Positions 24,601 through 36,321 of a stretch of DNA of 64,000 nucleotides are shown one piece after another. The stretch comes from Pectinophora gossypiella (Eukaryota > Arthropoda > Insecta > Lepidoptera > Gelechiidae): NCBI RefSeq assembly GCF_024362695.1, contig NC_065406.1, positions 8,556,001 to 8,620,000 of the forward strand, in the 5' to 3' direction. Both the position numbers and the translations under genes were made by a program. The notes beneath the pieces were generated by a model, which worked only from the letters and a program-made list of their open reading frames with translations, was not told the origin of the DNA and searched no databases. How positions within the stretch are numbered: position 1 is the first letter of the stretch; each line of letters starts with the position of its first letter.

Positions 24601-27508
24601 TGACAAAGCACAAGATTTTTAATCAAAACTGTCATCTAGGTACTATTTTCATTTTTAATCCAAAATTAAAGTTCAGGGTTCAAATAAGTGATATGTTTGG
24701 GCAGGACATCCACACGTCTACCTGGAGCAGCTACCTCGCCAGCGGGGTCACCCTAGGCTTCTGGCTCGACTTCATCTGCGTGCTCTACCTCGCCATCGTC
24801 ATCGTTGCTTTCCTAGTCATAGACAGTAGTAAGTACACTTAGGTTCTATTCATCAATGTTATATCATTGATTGGTACCTTGTACGTTTTAGAGTGAAAGG
24901 TAAAAGTCACTCTTATGACGACTGTACACTCTAACGAGGCCTGCCCAGTGCGAGAATGTAAATGTTAGCCCTTATCTAAATCCTCGAGAACATGTGAACA
25001 GGGCACGAGAGCGGCGACACTTGGCGAGAGTGTGCAGTCGCCATTATGACTACTAGATAACTTCTAATTTGAAGTACCTACCTAAGTATACATTTAGGTA
25101 CTACCGGGGCGTCACCCATTCCCATATTTTTTCACCGTTTAAACCTACTACCTATTACACACCTACCTTTATACCTACGACAAACATTTAAAACCAAAAT
25201 CAGCTAGCTTAAGTTATAACGAGACAAACGAACAGCAATCGATTGTGCTTATTTACAGAAACAATATTCTCTGGGAACGTGGGGCTGGCGATATCGCAGA
25301 CACTGATCCTCACGGGCATGCTACAGTTCGGAGTGCGACAGACCGCCGAGGTGATCTCGCAGATGACCAGTGTCGAGAGAATACTGCAGTACACGCACAT
25401 AGAGCGGGAACCCCAGTGGGACAAAGGAGGTGCGTCATGGCAACAGCACACTAGAGTTAATGATTTATTTATGTCATCACCTCCCGTTAACCCGTTTTTC
25501 ATAGAAATTCGCTTACCTAACCTGAAGATTCACAAACATTCAAACTTTCAATTCTATCTCAAACATATCTAGATTAGCTTTCTTTGACTACGGGAGGAGG
25601 CGAATTTTCGTGGAGCATTATGTAAATGACAAACCTATTGTCTGTTCTGCCCATTCCAGTATTTTATCGAGTCTTAATAAGATTTTTTCCAGTCTGCCAC
25701 AACCCCGTGTTGCTCTGTAATATGTTATATACCTAATTATTATTGCATTTAAATATAAGCAGTCCTTTAAACTCTACCTTTGTATACTAAAAAACCTTTC
25801 TTTACTATTTCAGCTAAAGAAACACCAAAAGGCTGGCCTTGGCGAGGCACCATCGAATTCAAAAACTGCTACATGAAGTATACGCCAGAAGACTTGCCAG
25901 TACTCAAAAATCTCAACTTAGTTCTTCAAAGCGGTTGGAAGGTACTAACTTTTCTATAATACGACCGATTATGTGAAAAGTTGACGTAAGCTAAACAGGT
26001 GATAATTTCCAGGTGGGTATTGTTGGTCGTACTGGTGCAGGGAAGTCTTCTCTGATATCGTCATTATTCCGTCTGGCCATCGTGGAGGGCGAAATCCTGA
26101 TTGATGAAGTTGATACTTCACAGTTGGCTCTTCAGGTGAGATTTAAATTAAAAACACACACAACATAGCTACTCTTAGGTACATACCTAAGAGCTAGCTA
26201 GAGTAGCTATGTTGTGTGTGTGTGTTTGTGTGTGTTTGCATAGGTACATAGCTACGTATGCAAACGGATAGGTACAATGCAAATATAATCATTTCTGCTG
26301 CTTTACATTCTCCATATTTTAAAAATTCTTGAACTTTAAAAATGTTTTAAATCAAGTTTCCCACAGCAGATGTGTAACTTGTATAAGTTTATCTACATAG
26401 GTTCTTGATTTGTTTTATTCATCATCAAATATTTTCTACTTGTATACTAATCGTGTACCCCTTTTGTAATCCTTCACAATAATTTTATTTCACATCTGAA
26501 TTAACAGGAACTGCGGTCGAAGATATCCATCATTCCACAAGAACCAGTCCTGTTCTCTGCCACTATACGATACAATTTGGACCCGTTCAATGAATACGAC
26601 GATGACAAACTATGGCAAGCGCTAGAAGCTGTAAGTACTACTACTTTGTGATTAATGCAGTAATGTAGCCCGCAGCGGACATCACTCCAATGTCCTGTCA
26701 TAATATGCTAAAAACGATTATTTACAATGTCTACTAGATATTATTATTCTATACGTAGGCGTATTTACTGAGCCTTATTCCTTCACTCGAAAAATCCTGC
26801 TCACAATTACAATTGACGAAGCTATACCACAGAATAGTACTATGGCTATAGGTACTACATAATTTACAGGTGGACCTGAAAGCAGCGGTGCCAGCCCTGG
26901 ACTTCAAAGTATCGGAAGGAGGTTCCAACTTCTCCCTCGGACAACGACAGCTGGTGTGCCTGGCGCGCGCCATCCTCCGTGGGAACCGCATCCTGGTGCT
27001 CGACGAAGCCACAGCCAACGTCGACCCCAAGTATGTATAGGAAATACAACAAAAGATCCTTTTCATAAAGTAGCCTGTAAGATTTTTTATCCCGTAGGTA
27101 GTAAACTACCTACATAGGTATATGCTACGTCGACTTTTTAGAAAACATTCCGAAAATCGCAATAATGTTTAAATTATTTTATTTGTTAGGTAATACTTTA
27201 TAAAATATAATTTGATACGATTTATTGCTTTCAGAACGGACGAGTTTATCCAAAAAACTATACGAAAACGTTTCGCGGACTGCACTGTCCTGACAGTGGC
27301 TCACCGCCTCAACACTATCATGGACTCGGACCGCGTCATGGTGATGGACGCCGGCCGGCTCGTCGAGTTCGACCACCCCTACAACCTACTCAAAAACCCC
27401 GAGAGCCACTTTACGAAGATGGTCAAAGAAACCAGTGACAAAATGTCTGCTCAACTCTACCAAATCGCGAAGGACACGTACATAAACAATGGTGGGGTAA
27501 TAGAATAA
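15642..27508 (+). CDS. ABCC4/MRP4-like ABC transporter, 5' partial
   Basis: Full-type ABC exporter of the C subfamily, a plasma-membrane organic-anion and conjugate pump. Exons, all phase-consistent: 15642-15776, 16494-16698, 17046-17271, 17547-17644, 17723-17920, (18178-18304 or 18818-18944), 19458-19607, 20014-20207, 20697-20861, 21258-21395, 21729-21896, 22237-22383, 22604-22827, 23131-23264, 23674-23883, 23969-24199, 24405-24511, 24705-24828, 25259-25429, 25814-25941, 26013-26135, 26508-26630, 26870-27030, 27235-27508. About 1,320 codons are present. NBD1 has Walker A GSVGSGK, signature LSGGQ, Walker B IYLLDD and H-loop THQ. NBD2 has GRTGAGKSS, signature FSLGQ, ILVLDE and AHR. The Walker A lysine of NBD1 ends its exon. 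The first ~80-100 residues are missing. It could belong to any of several lepidopteran MRP4-like paralogues. Confidence 0.93.
18178..18304 (+). CDS. ABC transporter alternative exon A
   Basis: 127-bp exon with acceptor TTTGCAG and donor GTACGT. It begins in phase 0 and ends after one base of the next codon. It encodes 42 residues starting VFPLAQFFNTLQ and ending RLEAFMLL, which is the end of the first membrane domain running into the linker before NBD1. It aligns without gaps to exon B (18,818-18,944; 19 of 42 residues identical). Either exon joins in frame to 17,920 and 19,458. Confidence 0.85.
18818..18944 (+). CDS. ABC transporter alternative exon B
   Basis: 127-bp exon with acceptor TTTCCAG and donor GTACGA and the same phases as exon A. 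It encodes 42 residues starting VFPMAQFFNILQ and ending RRIEALLFL. The IRRIE motif is closest to the usual MRP4 sequence at this point. Because 127 is not a multiple of three, splicing both A and B into one mRNA would shift the frame, so only one can be used. Confidence 0.87.
19640..19900. repeat. Dispersed repeat fragment in ABC intron
   Basis: Starts near TTACTAATATTATAAA and contains CCCTTAGGGGTTCAG and a GTCAGTCAGTGACCTTTC-like segment. I recognise this arrangement as a common lepidopteran interspersed repeat. It is decayed, with no open frame. Confidence 0.5.
20330..20590 (+). repeat. tRNA-headed SINE remnant in ABC intron
   Basis: A B-box-like segment (GTTCAGTTCGATCCCC) near 20,375 is followed by a body with GGTGATACGCCTCGCCACC and AGCTTGGTGAAGCGTGGG, typical of lepidopteran SINEs. 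It is diverged and lies between the exons that carry the NBD1 Walker A motif and its continuation. Confidence 0.5.
24910..25046. repeat. MITE-like imperfect hairpin in ABC intron
   Basis: CTTATGACGACTGTACACTC near the left and GAGTGTGCAGTCGCCATTATG near the right are imperfect reverse complements about 90 bases apart. The unit sits in the intron before 25,259. No clear target duplication. Confidence 0.4.
26153..26224. repeat. 72-bp hairpin ending in (AC)n/(GT)n
   Basis: ACACACACAACATAGCTACT and AGTAGCTATGTTGTGTGTGT are exact reverse complements, with a second short palindrome (CTTAGGTACATACCTAAG) between them. It lies 18 bp inside the intron after the NBD2 Walker A exon. No coding content. 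Confidence 0.7.
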
Positions 27509-30118
27509 ATAACATATCGCAGTGATCGCGAACACGATGGCATTAAAACGGCCAGATAGGCTTTAGTAGAATTATTCATCTATTTAGTACCTCTGAATCG
27601 AGAAAGCACACTATAGTTCGTCTTTGAACACCGAAGACACGTTATCTATTATGGTGATACGCTAAGATAGGTAAGTATCTAAAAGTGGATTCCGTGCGAT
27701 CGTTGATCTTCAAATCCTAAGCGTGGGACAATACAACGAATATCGGTATTCATCAAAGTTTAGATTAGTTTATTGCATAAGACACAATCTTAATAATTTT
27801 AATGGCTACATATTCTGTGCAGTCCAGAAATTATCGCCTGGTGCATGCAACTTTCATCCAAGCGACGCAATAGAATACAATGATTAGCATAAGATCGATG
27901 TAGGTGGTTGGTGCTTAGTAACTTCTCATACGACGCTTGCAGGTTCGCTCCTACTAGCCATCGTTAATGGTACGGTAACCTCCCTACACATATTCGTAAC
28001 CTTAGAATGTTATTAATAAGTCATATTTTGTTATTGTAATTTTTACAATCATGCAATAGATATAAGTATTTAATTATGTTATTCTATAATAATGACTGAA
28101 GATTTTTGCTGGATGTGTACCTAGGTGTATAAGATACAATTTAGGTGTTAAGTGGAGTTCAGAAAAGAAACTGTGTTATTTATTTTTATTATAAAATTGT
28201 AATAAATATTATTAGTGATTCATACTAAAAATCAACCATTGTAAATGCCATAGAGGATGTCCTCGAACAAATAAATTTAGATAATCAAATTTGTGTTTGG
28301 AATAGTCCCATAATTCCTTTACAAGAAATACACAATGTGAAATGTTTAGGGTATTTTTATTGGTATAAGAACGCAATACAAGTACCATGAACCTAAAATG
28401 ATTCGGTTACAGAATATCACCATCATCCCATAGGTAGATATAAAACATAAATTGAGGAAATGATAAAAGTTTACAGAAATACAAACACCATAGAATCTCG
28501 CATTATTCAACACAAGGCTGCCCATTGGTATGAGGGTCTTCAGATATTACTTATTTCAGGACAAGCATACAAATAATTAAAATAATACAATTGGAATGTG
28601 AAATATGTTTATCACCTGCAATTGTTAAACTTCTTTCCATAAGTAATTGTGATAAAAATGTGCTTTAACTATTAAACGGCTAAACAATAAAAAGCTGCTT
28701 ATGTTACTTATATTGCTGGAATATTCAGATGACCAGTTGGGTGATATATTCATTTAAAAGGTCCAAACAATAGGAAGCCTACCAAAACTCTCCCGATGGC
28801 TAAGGCAATACACAAATTTCTACTTCTATATGTACTGCATCAACAGAATTATAGGTAATTTGAACCAATATCAAATTTAAATAAAAATATAAATTTACTT
28901 AAATGAGAATATCGAAATAGATTGCATTTTGTGTAGGTACATAATATTAAAAAGTCATGACATAAATGGTAAAAAAATCCATTTTTTCTCATTCAGAACA
29001 TTTAAAGCTATTAATGTCAGTGTCAGAGAAGCCTATTGCAACATGAATTTGCTCATGAGTTTAATAAAGAAATAATAATAAAGTATCATAAACAAACTCA
29101 TTCCTTTTAAAACATGAACTGCTAATAAAAATGACAAGCAAAGAAATGTAAAAATCATTCTTGTTCAAATTAAGTAATTCATTTCATAGCATTCTTCTAA
29201 ATTAAATTATAATGATTTTTATAATAACTTCTGACATTAGTACTAGCTAAATGCATCAATGTACTTATGAAGTTATGTATGACTTAATGGACACTCTCAT
29301 TATCTACAATAAGCTCACACACTAATCTATTCCATGTATAAAATAGCACAAACATATTGTTCACAATTTATGTTATAGTCTAAAAATACGGTGAATAGGG
29401 TAATTGTTACATTAAAAAGTAGAGATAAATTGATAGTCAAGTGTGACAACAGAAACTTATTACATTCAAAAATTAAATGGTTACAGGCATTCTTAAATTA
29501 ATAGTTAGCATAATGGCAATAGCCATTTATGACATCAACAGTGCCATACAAGCTATATACCAAAAACCAATTTGTAAAAAAGGGACAGAGCATCTTCCAC
29601 CACATGAATTTAAAAACACATTTCAGATTCATGTTCAGCACACCCAGCCAGTGGAGTAATACAATTAATACAAATGCCCTCTTCCCCAATGACAATTTCA
29701 TCATCTTATGTATGCTATTTAAACATATTGCTGATACTGCATTGGCAGGCAAATAGTTATTATTTTTAATTATAATTGTACAATACATATTAATGAAAAC
29801 ATGTTCATTAAAACTATTGCAAGTGGCACCTCCAGAAAACAGGCAAACCAATTTATATTTGTAAAATTAAAACCTCTCCCGTTAACATGTTCTTGTGTTC
29901 TCCTGTGCAATGCATCAACTGATATTGCATAGCAATACAATCTAAACACAATAATAGTAAATACAATTAAATCTATCAAATACTTTACAAGACTAAATAA
30001 AATACAAAACCCTTTCTATGAGGAAGTGCCACTATAAAATACTAGATGTTTTGCGTACATGATTATGTTGAATCTAACTTGACTAATTAATTTTTGGCTA
30101 TATGAGTATGGAGATTCC
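27509..30118. other. Convergent 3' untranslated regions
   Basis: AT-rich, no open frames of note. AATAAA-type signals for the ABC transporter occur at about 28,200 and 28,270 (+). A reverse-strand AATAAA (TTTATT) near 28,354 could end the p23 transcript, which would give p23 a 3' UTR of about 1.8 kb. Transcript ends are inferred only from these signals. Confidence 0.4.
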
Positions 30119-30592
30119 TTACTCTACATCCGGAAGATCTTCCTCTTCTGCAGAGCTTGTGTCATCTTTTTCGTTTTCATCACCGAAGTCGCCTATTTTA
30201 CTTGAGAACATGTCATTCATGTCGTCGAATTCATCACCACTCTCATCCTCATCTTGCCAACGTTCAAAATCAACCTTTAGCCAATGATGTTTCTTTTTAT
30301 CACTCGTTAAAGTCGGCCAAAAGGGTGCTTCTGGGTTCTCTTTAACTAATACAACTTCAATTAACCTGCCTTTGTTAACGTACGTGCTCTTATCTGGATT
30401 TATTTCAGCGTAAAGAGGTATGACTACTTCATGTAGTTTATGCTCTGGTTCACATATCCCTTTAAAAGAAATCATTTGCTTTTCCATTTTTATGTCCGGT
30501 TTTTCACATTCGACGTTAAATGTGAGAAATACACGAGCACTTCTCTGTGCCCACGATACAGACGGAGGAGTAGCTACTGCGTCCGAAGTCAT
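30119..30592 (-). CDS. p23: p23/PTGES3-type HSP90 co-chaperone
   Basis: 157-residue protein in one coding exon. The CS (p23-like) beta-sandwich domain spans residues ~10-115, with the start signature PPSVSWAQRSARVFLTF and the WLKVDFERWQDEDE segment that closes the domain, followed by a disordered acidic tail rich in D/E and S ending EEEDLPDVE. p23 binds ATP-bound HSP90 and stabilises client complexes in the cytosol and nucleus. An acceptor (TTTTCAG) lies 7 bases before the ATG, and a donor at 30,671/30,670 defines a 71-bp intron in the 5' UTR, so the upstream exon is untranslated (about 30,671-30,830). Length and domain order are normal for the family. Confidence 0.95.
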   Translation of the reverse strand: MTSDAVATPPSVSWAQRSARVFLTFNVECEKPDIKMEKQMISFKGICEPEHKLHEVVIPLYAEINPDKSTYVNKGRLIEVVLVKENPEAPFWPTLTSDKKKHHWLKVDFERWQDEDESGDEFDDMNDMFSSKIGDFGDENEKDDTSSAEEEDLPDVE

Positions 30593-30830
30593 CTTGTATC
30601 TGAAAACAAAACATAAATAAAAAACCTACACTCGGAATAAAACGTAACAAGACATTATTATTATACTTACAGAAATTATGCTCAGTCGGCTTGCTTGAAA
30701 TAAGCGAAACCAGGCAACAAAATACAATGGAATAGAAGATGAATGAAAGAAATCTAGATTGTTTGTCAGTGTCAAACAGTGTCAGAGTCAGTGAGTCAGT
30801 CAAGCAAGTTGTCAAAAAATGTCAATGTCA

Positions 30831-32292
30831 TTATTGGCCGTGCGTAGCGTTCTTGGCAAAGGTTCTTGGAGTTGGAGTCTCTATGGTCGAAGCATTGACT
30901 TACTAACTACGGCAAATGAGAGATTCATTTTTCCTGATTAAACTTTAGTACATGGAGTCTTTTTGCCACATTTCACACTGCGGATCTTTGTAGTTTCCCC
31001 TGTCTCATAGCAGAGTGGTTAAGATTATTTGTGACCATACCCATACTACTGTTTTAGCATTTAGTGCCATACCAAAACATAGAACAAGGAATAACTACGG
31101 CCAAAGTTTACTTCGTGATTAACGCGCGCTAAAATAAAATACAAAATGTACAGAAAAAAGACAGTGCATATTATATTTCGTGTACATCCAATAAATATTG
31201 TATTATTAACAGTAAAACCCACTAAAATTATTTTTTGCAATTTTAAAAATCCCGACTATCTCTCGCCGCATCAAATCAACAATGATTGGCAAGTCGGCGA
31301 GTGGCGACGACGTCGACCGAGTTTACCAACTTGTATAATCCGGCGTAACAAAACACTACGCGAAAATGGCCATGTCGTGCCTACCTACCTAATTTTACGC
31401 GGATATTATTGAATCTATGTAGACTGTACAGTTGTTTTTTAGCGACAAGTTGTCTTTTTGTAAGATGTCCTGTATCCTAATAGATCAATGACTCGAAGTT
31501 AGGAACGTTTTTATCCATAGAGGTAAGGGCTTATTATATTACACTACTCAATCCATCGCGCATCGACCCGATTTGTCAAGTACGTGGGCTCAGGCATCGG
31601 GGTTGATTGATCCATTGGGTCCGATGGACGGGGTAGTATAATAAGCGCTTATTGAAGAACTTTCCAGGCCACGATTCCTAATAAAAGCATAGATGGCGCT
31701 ATACAACGCTGCCTTCGTTTATTAACCTTCTTTCATGGATTTCAGTATAGTATTACTACGTGTCTATGTAGGTACCGTGAAAGCAACACTATCTTAAAAT
31801 CTTTTGTCTTTTGCAATTATCCAGCTAGATAGAACTTTTACTTTATTAAACTAAGAATAGTAACATATTTAGACCAACTAACTAACCATAACTATAGCAT
31901 CAATGAGCTAATCTCTCGTTAACATAGAGCAACTCGAGCCTCCCGCAGACCGGACCTCTTTAATCATCATCACGTTATGCGTTACGACGCCGAAACCTCC
32001 TTCCTTCTTGTTTATTAGGCCTGGGCTCTTTGCTACTTACTTTTTCCTTTAATTCCATAAACAGCTTGCTTACATTCTTGATGACTTATGACAGCGTTGC
32101 TGTTACTTCATGAAGTTAAAAATGACTTTGGAACATTAGATATTTTTATTAGAAATGACTTTATCAAAAATAGATAAGTAACGAGATATTAAATCGAGAT
32201 TTATAATGTAACAATATTTCCCATTTTCCTATCAAATTCTCAGTTACAAAAAATCAAAATGACGTAAAATGTAAATACACAAGAGTATCCAA
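30831..32292. other. Intergenic region between p23 and small membrane protein gene
   Basis: Holds the divergent promoters of p23 (-) and the gene at 32,293 (+), plus a small hairpin element at 31,525-31,650. The 88-codon frame at 31,146-31,412 has no protein-like features. Confidence 0.45.
31525..31650. repeat. MITE-like hairpin, ~126 bp
   Basis: AAGGGCTTATTATATTAC at the left and GTATAATAAGCGCTT at the right are imperfect inverted repeats, with further complementarity inside (CAATCCATCG against CGATGGACGGG). No coding capacity. Confidence 0.5.
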
Positions 32293-32526
32293 ATGGTGCG
32301 GTTAAACGAAACGAGGTCATCTGCTCCCCTGGCTAAAAAGAGTTCATCTGGTGGGAAAGTGGCAAAAGGTTCTAAGGCAAAAGGTGGCGGTGGTGGTAAA
32401 TTCAATCTAAGTGACTCTCAGACACAGACAGTTCTACTAATTGGTCTTCTAGCGATACTAGTGGTGGCACTCTGGTACGGATACACACATGGCTGTTTAA
32501 GGCGGCGTCGGCGGCGATCCTGCTAA
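32293..32526 (+). CDS. Small single-pass membrane protein, uncharacterised
   Basis: 77 residues in one exon. The N-terminal ~40 residues are basic and S/K/G-rich with a run of five glycines. One strongly hydrophobic helix (about residues 48-66, QTVLLIGLLAILVVALWYGY) follows, and the short tail ends in a cluster of six arginines and a cysteine. This fits a tail-anchored or type II membrane microprotein. I do not recognise the family. Just after the stop there is a good donor (GTAAGT at about 32,545), which pairs with the acceptor before 33,064, suggesting a spliced 3' UTR. Codon content and amino-acid pattern argue for a real gene; no homologue is claimed. Confidence 0.55.
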   Translation: MVRLNETRSSAPLAKKSSSGGKVAKGSKAKGGGGGKFNLSDSQTQTVLLIGLLAILVVALWYGYTHGCLRRRRRRSC

Positions 32527-33063
32527 AAATTATTTAGATTTCAGTAAGTAAATATTTTTCATTATCTCATGAGTGATTTAAGTACATTTGATGAAGTAAT
32601 TAATTATTCTTCACCGCGATTATCTTCAGGTTAGATAAAAAAAATCCCCGTAAAACATGATGATGATGATGAAGTAATTTAACCTGGCAACTCACTCATC
32701 TGGATCTAGCTTTGTACAACATGGTTTTCAACGTATTCAAGGCCAGAGCAGTCTTGGTTCGAAAATCAGACATAATTCTAATTATATTATCATGCTTCAG
32801 CTAACACTCTTAGCTTGCGTGTTAAGCCAAGCTTTATTATCCCAGCAGGCGATAGACTGGCCGAACAAGGTCTAGGCTAGGCTACACGGGACAAGACTGC
32901 TCTGAGCAATCGTCGTCCTAATTGGCTAATTTATAAGTTGCAACTGAAACTCGCAAATCATCTCACGAGAACAGGAGCCAACCCACGACCAATTCCATAA
33001 CGTGACCGATCGTTATCGTTAGCCGATGTTCCTCTTTATTATCATGATTTTACTGGTTTTCAG

Positions 33064-33161
33064 TTATTGCAATAGAAGGCGTTGATGAAATAATTATCAC
33101 GGATGAAGATGAGGGAGACGAGGACGATGATGAACCTTACATCAACATTATACAACAGTAA
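33064..33161 (+). other. Acidic candidate exon
   Basis: Follows a strong acceptor (TGGTTTTCAG). Entered in phase 1, it encodes an acidic stretch with ITDEDEGDEDDDEPY and then a TAA stop. No donor in the 32,293 gene joins it in this frame, so it may be a 3' UTR exon of that gene, a terminal exon of an unseen gene, or chance. Confidence 0.3.
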
Positions 33162-33979
33162 CAGTTCATTGCAGCGGTGTCAATCTCAATTGGTCATCAA
33201 GAAAACAGGATTTGGATAAATCAATCTTTTCATAGATATCTGGTGTCAGACCACCAGAGGTTAAATTAACAGTAGATATGTATGGACAGTTATTATGACG
33301 GTAAAGCAACTATTTTACATAATATTTCTGTAAGTTTACTTGGCAGACTGCACTACACTAATTACGTAATAAAAAAAATGTTAGTTACCTATTGCTTATT
33401 ATTTTGAATGTACATACGTAAGTTTAAATAAAACATACAATTTATTTAAAATCAATACAATCCAGGCCACGTCCCCCAAACAAAATAGATATATTTAGTA
33501 AGGTATACTACATACGTATACGCAGATAGTAGCCCTCGCGCCGATCTTCCGCTTCCGCTTGAACGGACCTGCGCATCGTACAAAACATGTACAACCATCG
33601 TATGTATGACAAAGTGTTCGCAAACATGCAGTACCTACCTACCAATTATTTTTTTTGCAATTCAATTTTATTTTCAAGTTGTTGCCTATACTATATAACC
33701 TACCTTAAAGATAGACTTAACTACCCACCAAGAGTAACTTAATGTAATGGATGGATATAAGAAATGTGTCGAGTCGTCGACTAGTCGTAAATATAACAGA
33801 AAAAAAAACTATCCACAATTTTAAAATATGCAATGGTTGTGAAAAGGAAGCTCAAAGAGAATTTAATTACTTACATTGATCTAATACCACACGCACTTAA
33901 AGCAACACGGACCTCCGCGACCTGTGTACACGCACGGTCAATCACCATGGAAGATTTTTTTCTTGCTTCTTTATACCTA
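33162..33979. other. Intergenic spacer before Tc1 copy 1
   Basis: AT-rich with no exon. The Tc1 element inserts at its right edge at a TA dinucleotide. The 80-codon frame at 33,833-34,075 runs into the transposon end and is not a gene. Confidence 0.45.
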
Positions 33980-35594
33980 CACTTCTCATCAAAAAAATCG
34001 AAACACTTCCGTTTTCATTGTTTCTGTCCGAATTTAACACAAAAAAGAATTCATACGATGAAAAAAAATACATAAATGTATAGCTGGCAGTTTGGCCATT
34101 ACAGTAATAAGCGAAAATTCTAAATTCAAAATTAGAATTTCATTTGTTTATCTTATAAACGAAATGAATCACTGTTTTGAGACAAATGTGTGTTTAGGGT
34201 TGGAGTACATTTAGCGTTTAAAAACTAAAAATTGGCGCCTATCCTTAAACTTTTTGTTTTTTATTTCAATACTGTGACTTTGGGACGTCTGAAAAAAGGT
34301 TTTTTTTCTAAAACGTATGGATACTTCGCCCACAGAAGCCGCCCAAGTTGTGGCATTGCTGGATTCTGGCCTTAGTCAGCGTGTTGTGGCTGCAAGACTG
34401 CATCTAAGCCTGTCATCTGTTCATAGAGTCTATAAACGTTATCGGGAGACTGGTTTGTTCACGCGCCGTTCAGGATCTGGCAGGAATCGGGTCACTTCTG
34501 AGCGAGATGATCGATTTATTGTAACAACTTCTTTAAGAAATCGACGCCTTAACGCTTTTCAACTACAGCAGCGGCTTCGTGTTGTACGAAGGGTGGCTGT
34601 AATGGTTGAAGGATCATGGACTGGTACCGCATAAGCCAGCAAATGGGCCGAAATTAACTGCAGACCATCGAAGAGCGCGCCTTAACTTTGCACGTGAGCA
34701 CCTAAATTGGTCATACCTACAGTGGAGCAAAGTTCTCTTTTCTGATGAGTGTAAAATTATGCTGTATGGTAACGACGGAAGGAACAAGGTCTACAGAAGA
34801 GACGGAGAACGCTATGCACAATGCTGCATTGAAGAAAAGGTCAGCTATGGTGGCGGTTCGTGGACGGTTTGGGGAGGAATCAGCGCCGACGGTAAGACAG
34901 AGCTTGCTTTCGTGTCTGGGCCACGTCTGCCTGCACTAAACTGTCATCGGTACGTCGAAGAGTGTCTCGAGCCTCATGTGATGCCCTATGCACATTTTAT
35001 TGGCAACGGCTTCATATTCATGCACGACAATGCTAGGGCTCACACCGCGGGCGTCGTACGAGATTATCTTAACGAAGTCGATATCTCTATTATGGAATGG
35101 CCAGCAAGAAGCCCGGACATGAATCCCATTGAACATCTGTGGGATGAATTAAAGAGACGAATTCGAGCAAGAGATCCTGCCCCAGAAACACTTAGCCAGC
35201 TGCAAGATGCAATCCAAGAGGAATGGGACAATATACCACAGCATGTGATCGTGACTCTCATCCGATCGATGAAGAACCGTATGGAAGCAGTAATTAGAGC
35301 TCGGGGAGGGAATACAAGTTATTAAATAAACGTTTTTTAGCTTTTTTTTCATTTACGTGTGTTGTTTTATCCATTTCCTTTATACTCCATACGGAATAAA
35401 AATGACTCATTTAACAAAATACGAAACCTATGAAAAATTCATTTAAATTTAGAACATTAACATTAAGATTTGATAAGCTCATATTACTCACTATTAAACG
35501 ACATTTAACATTTATTCCTAAATGTACACATTTTTCTGATAATCCTGACAAAACGTAAACTTGCAAGGTGTTTCGATTTTTTTGATGAGAAGTG
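33980..35594 (+). mobile_element. Tc1-like transposon, copy 1 (1,615 bp)
   Basis: The ends are 27-bp perfect inverted repeats beginning CACTTCTCATCAAAAAAATC. TA dinucleotides flank both ends (33,978-33,979 and 35,595-35,596), the signature of Tc1/mariner integration. It is nearly identical to copy 2 (43,912-45,558), so both moved recently. The internal gene is broken by a ~20-bp deletion at about 34,602. Confidence 0.97.
34317..35325 (+). pseudogene. Tc1 transposase, frameshifted (copy 1)
   Basis: DD34E transposase. The N-terminal helix-turn-helix segment (QVVALLDSGLSQRVVAARLH) opens the first frame. A ~20-bp deletion around 34,602, relative to copy 2, shifts the frame, so the catalytic part is read in a separate frame from 34,606. 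That part keeps the first aspartate (LFSDECK), the second (MHDNARAH) and the glutamate (PIEHLWDE), with 34 residues between the second D and the E. The C-terminus is complete here. The copy cannot make a full protein. Confidence 0.93.
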
Positions 35595-35596
35595 TA

Positions 35597-36321
35597 TTTG
35601 GTCTTTGCTTCTATAAAATCATAACTTTGCGATAACAACACTGGTTTATGACATTACTAGAATGCCAGATTAAGAATATTTTGTGCAGTTTTGGGAAAAC
35701 ATCAGTTCACATCAGTTGGAGGAAAAAATACATTTTTTCAGCCAATCCAGTCCTTGTCTTATATTATATATAATTAAATGCATTAAAAATACAATATGTT
35801 TATTTATATTATATTTCTTTTTATGCAGTAAATTAAATACTAAATATCTCGCATAAACGACAGTACAGTTTTTCGACAGGTATCGTTTTTGTTTATTTTG
35901 CAATGTGGGACTTTCCACGCTACGATCTCAAAAAAAATAGATTGTGCAGACATAGATGGCCCAGGCACAAGATATCTTCCACCCATTATTATTCTGACCA
36001 AAATAAAGAGAAGCAATACAAGTATCAACACAACTTTATATTTTAACTGAACCGAATATCAAGCAAGTTACATATTCCTCTGCCTATATTATACTTATGA
36101 CTTATATTGAGGACTCTCCTGTAAATGGGGGAATTCCATAATATATGTCTAGCAACCCTGCTATCATCGATGTGTCATCATCAAATGTCATTTCATGTCT
36201 GTCTGTCATTTATTTTATTAGTTTGCGTTTTCACTTTCATTCTACTGTGTAATATACCGTGTCCGTGAATTATCTGCAATATTCAATTAAATGTAATGTG
36301 ACTAGCTGAACGCGAGTGAAA
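35597..36321. other. Golgin promoter region
   Basis: Spacer between Tc1 copy 1 and the golgin start codon. No other gene seen. The 5' UTR and promoter of the golgin gene presumably lie in about 36,150-36,321. Confidence 0.45.

Noticed and set aside
31146..31412. 88-codon frame upstream of the small membrane protein gene
   Set aside because: No protein-like composition and overlap with probable promoter DNA.
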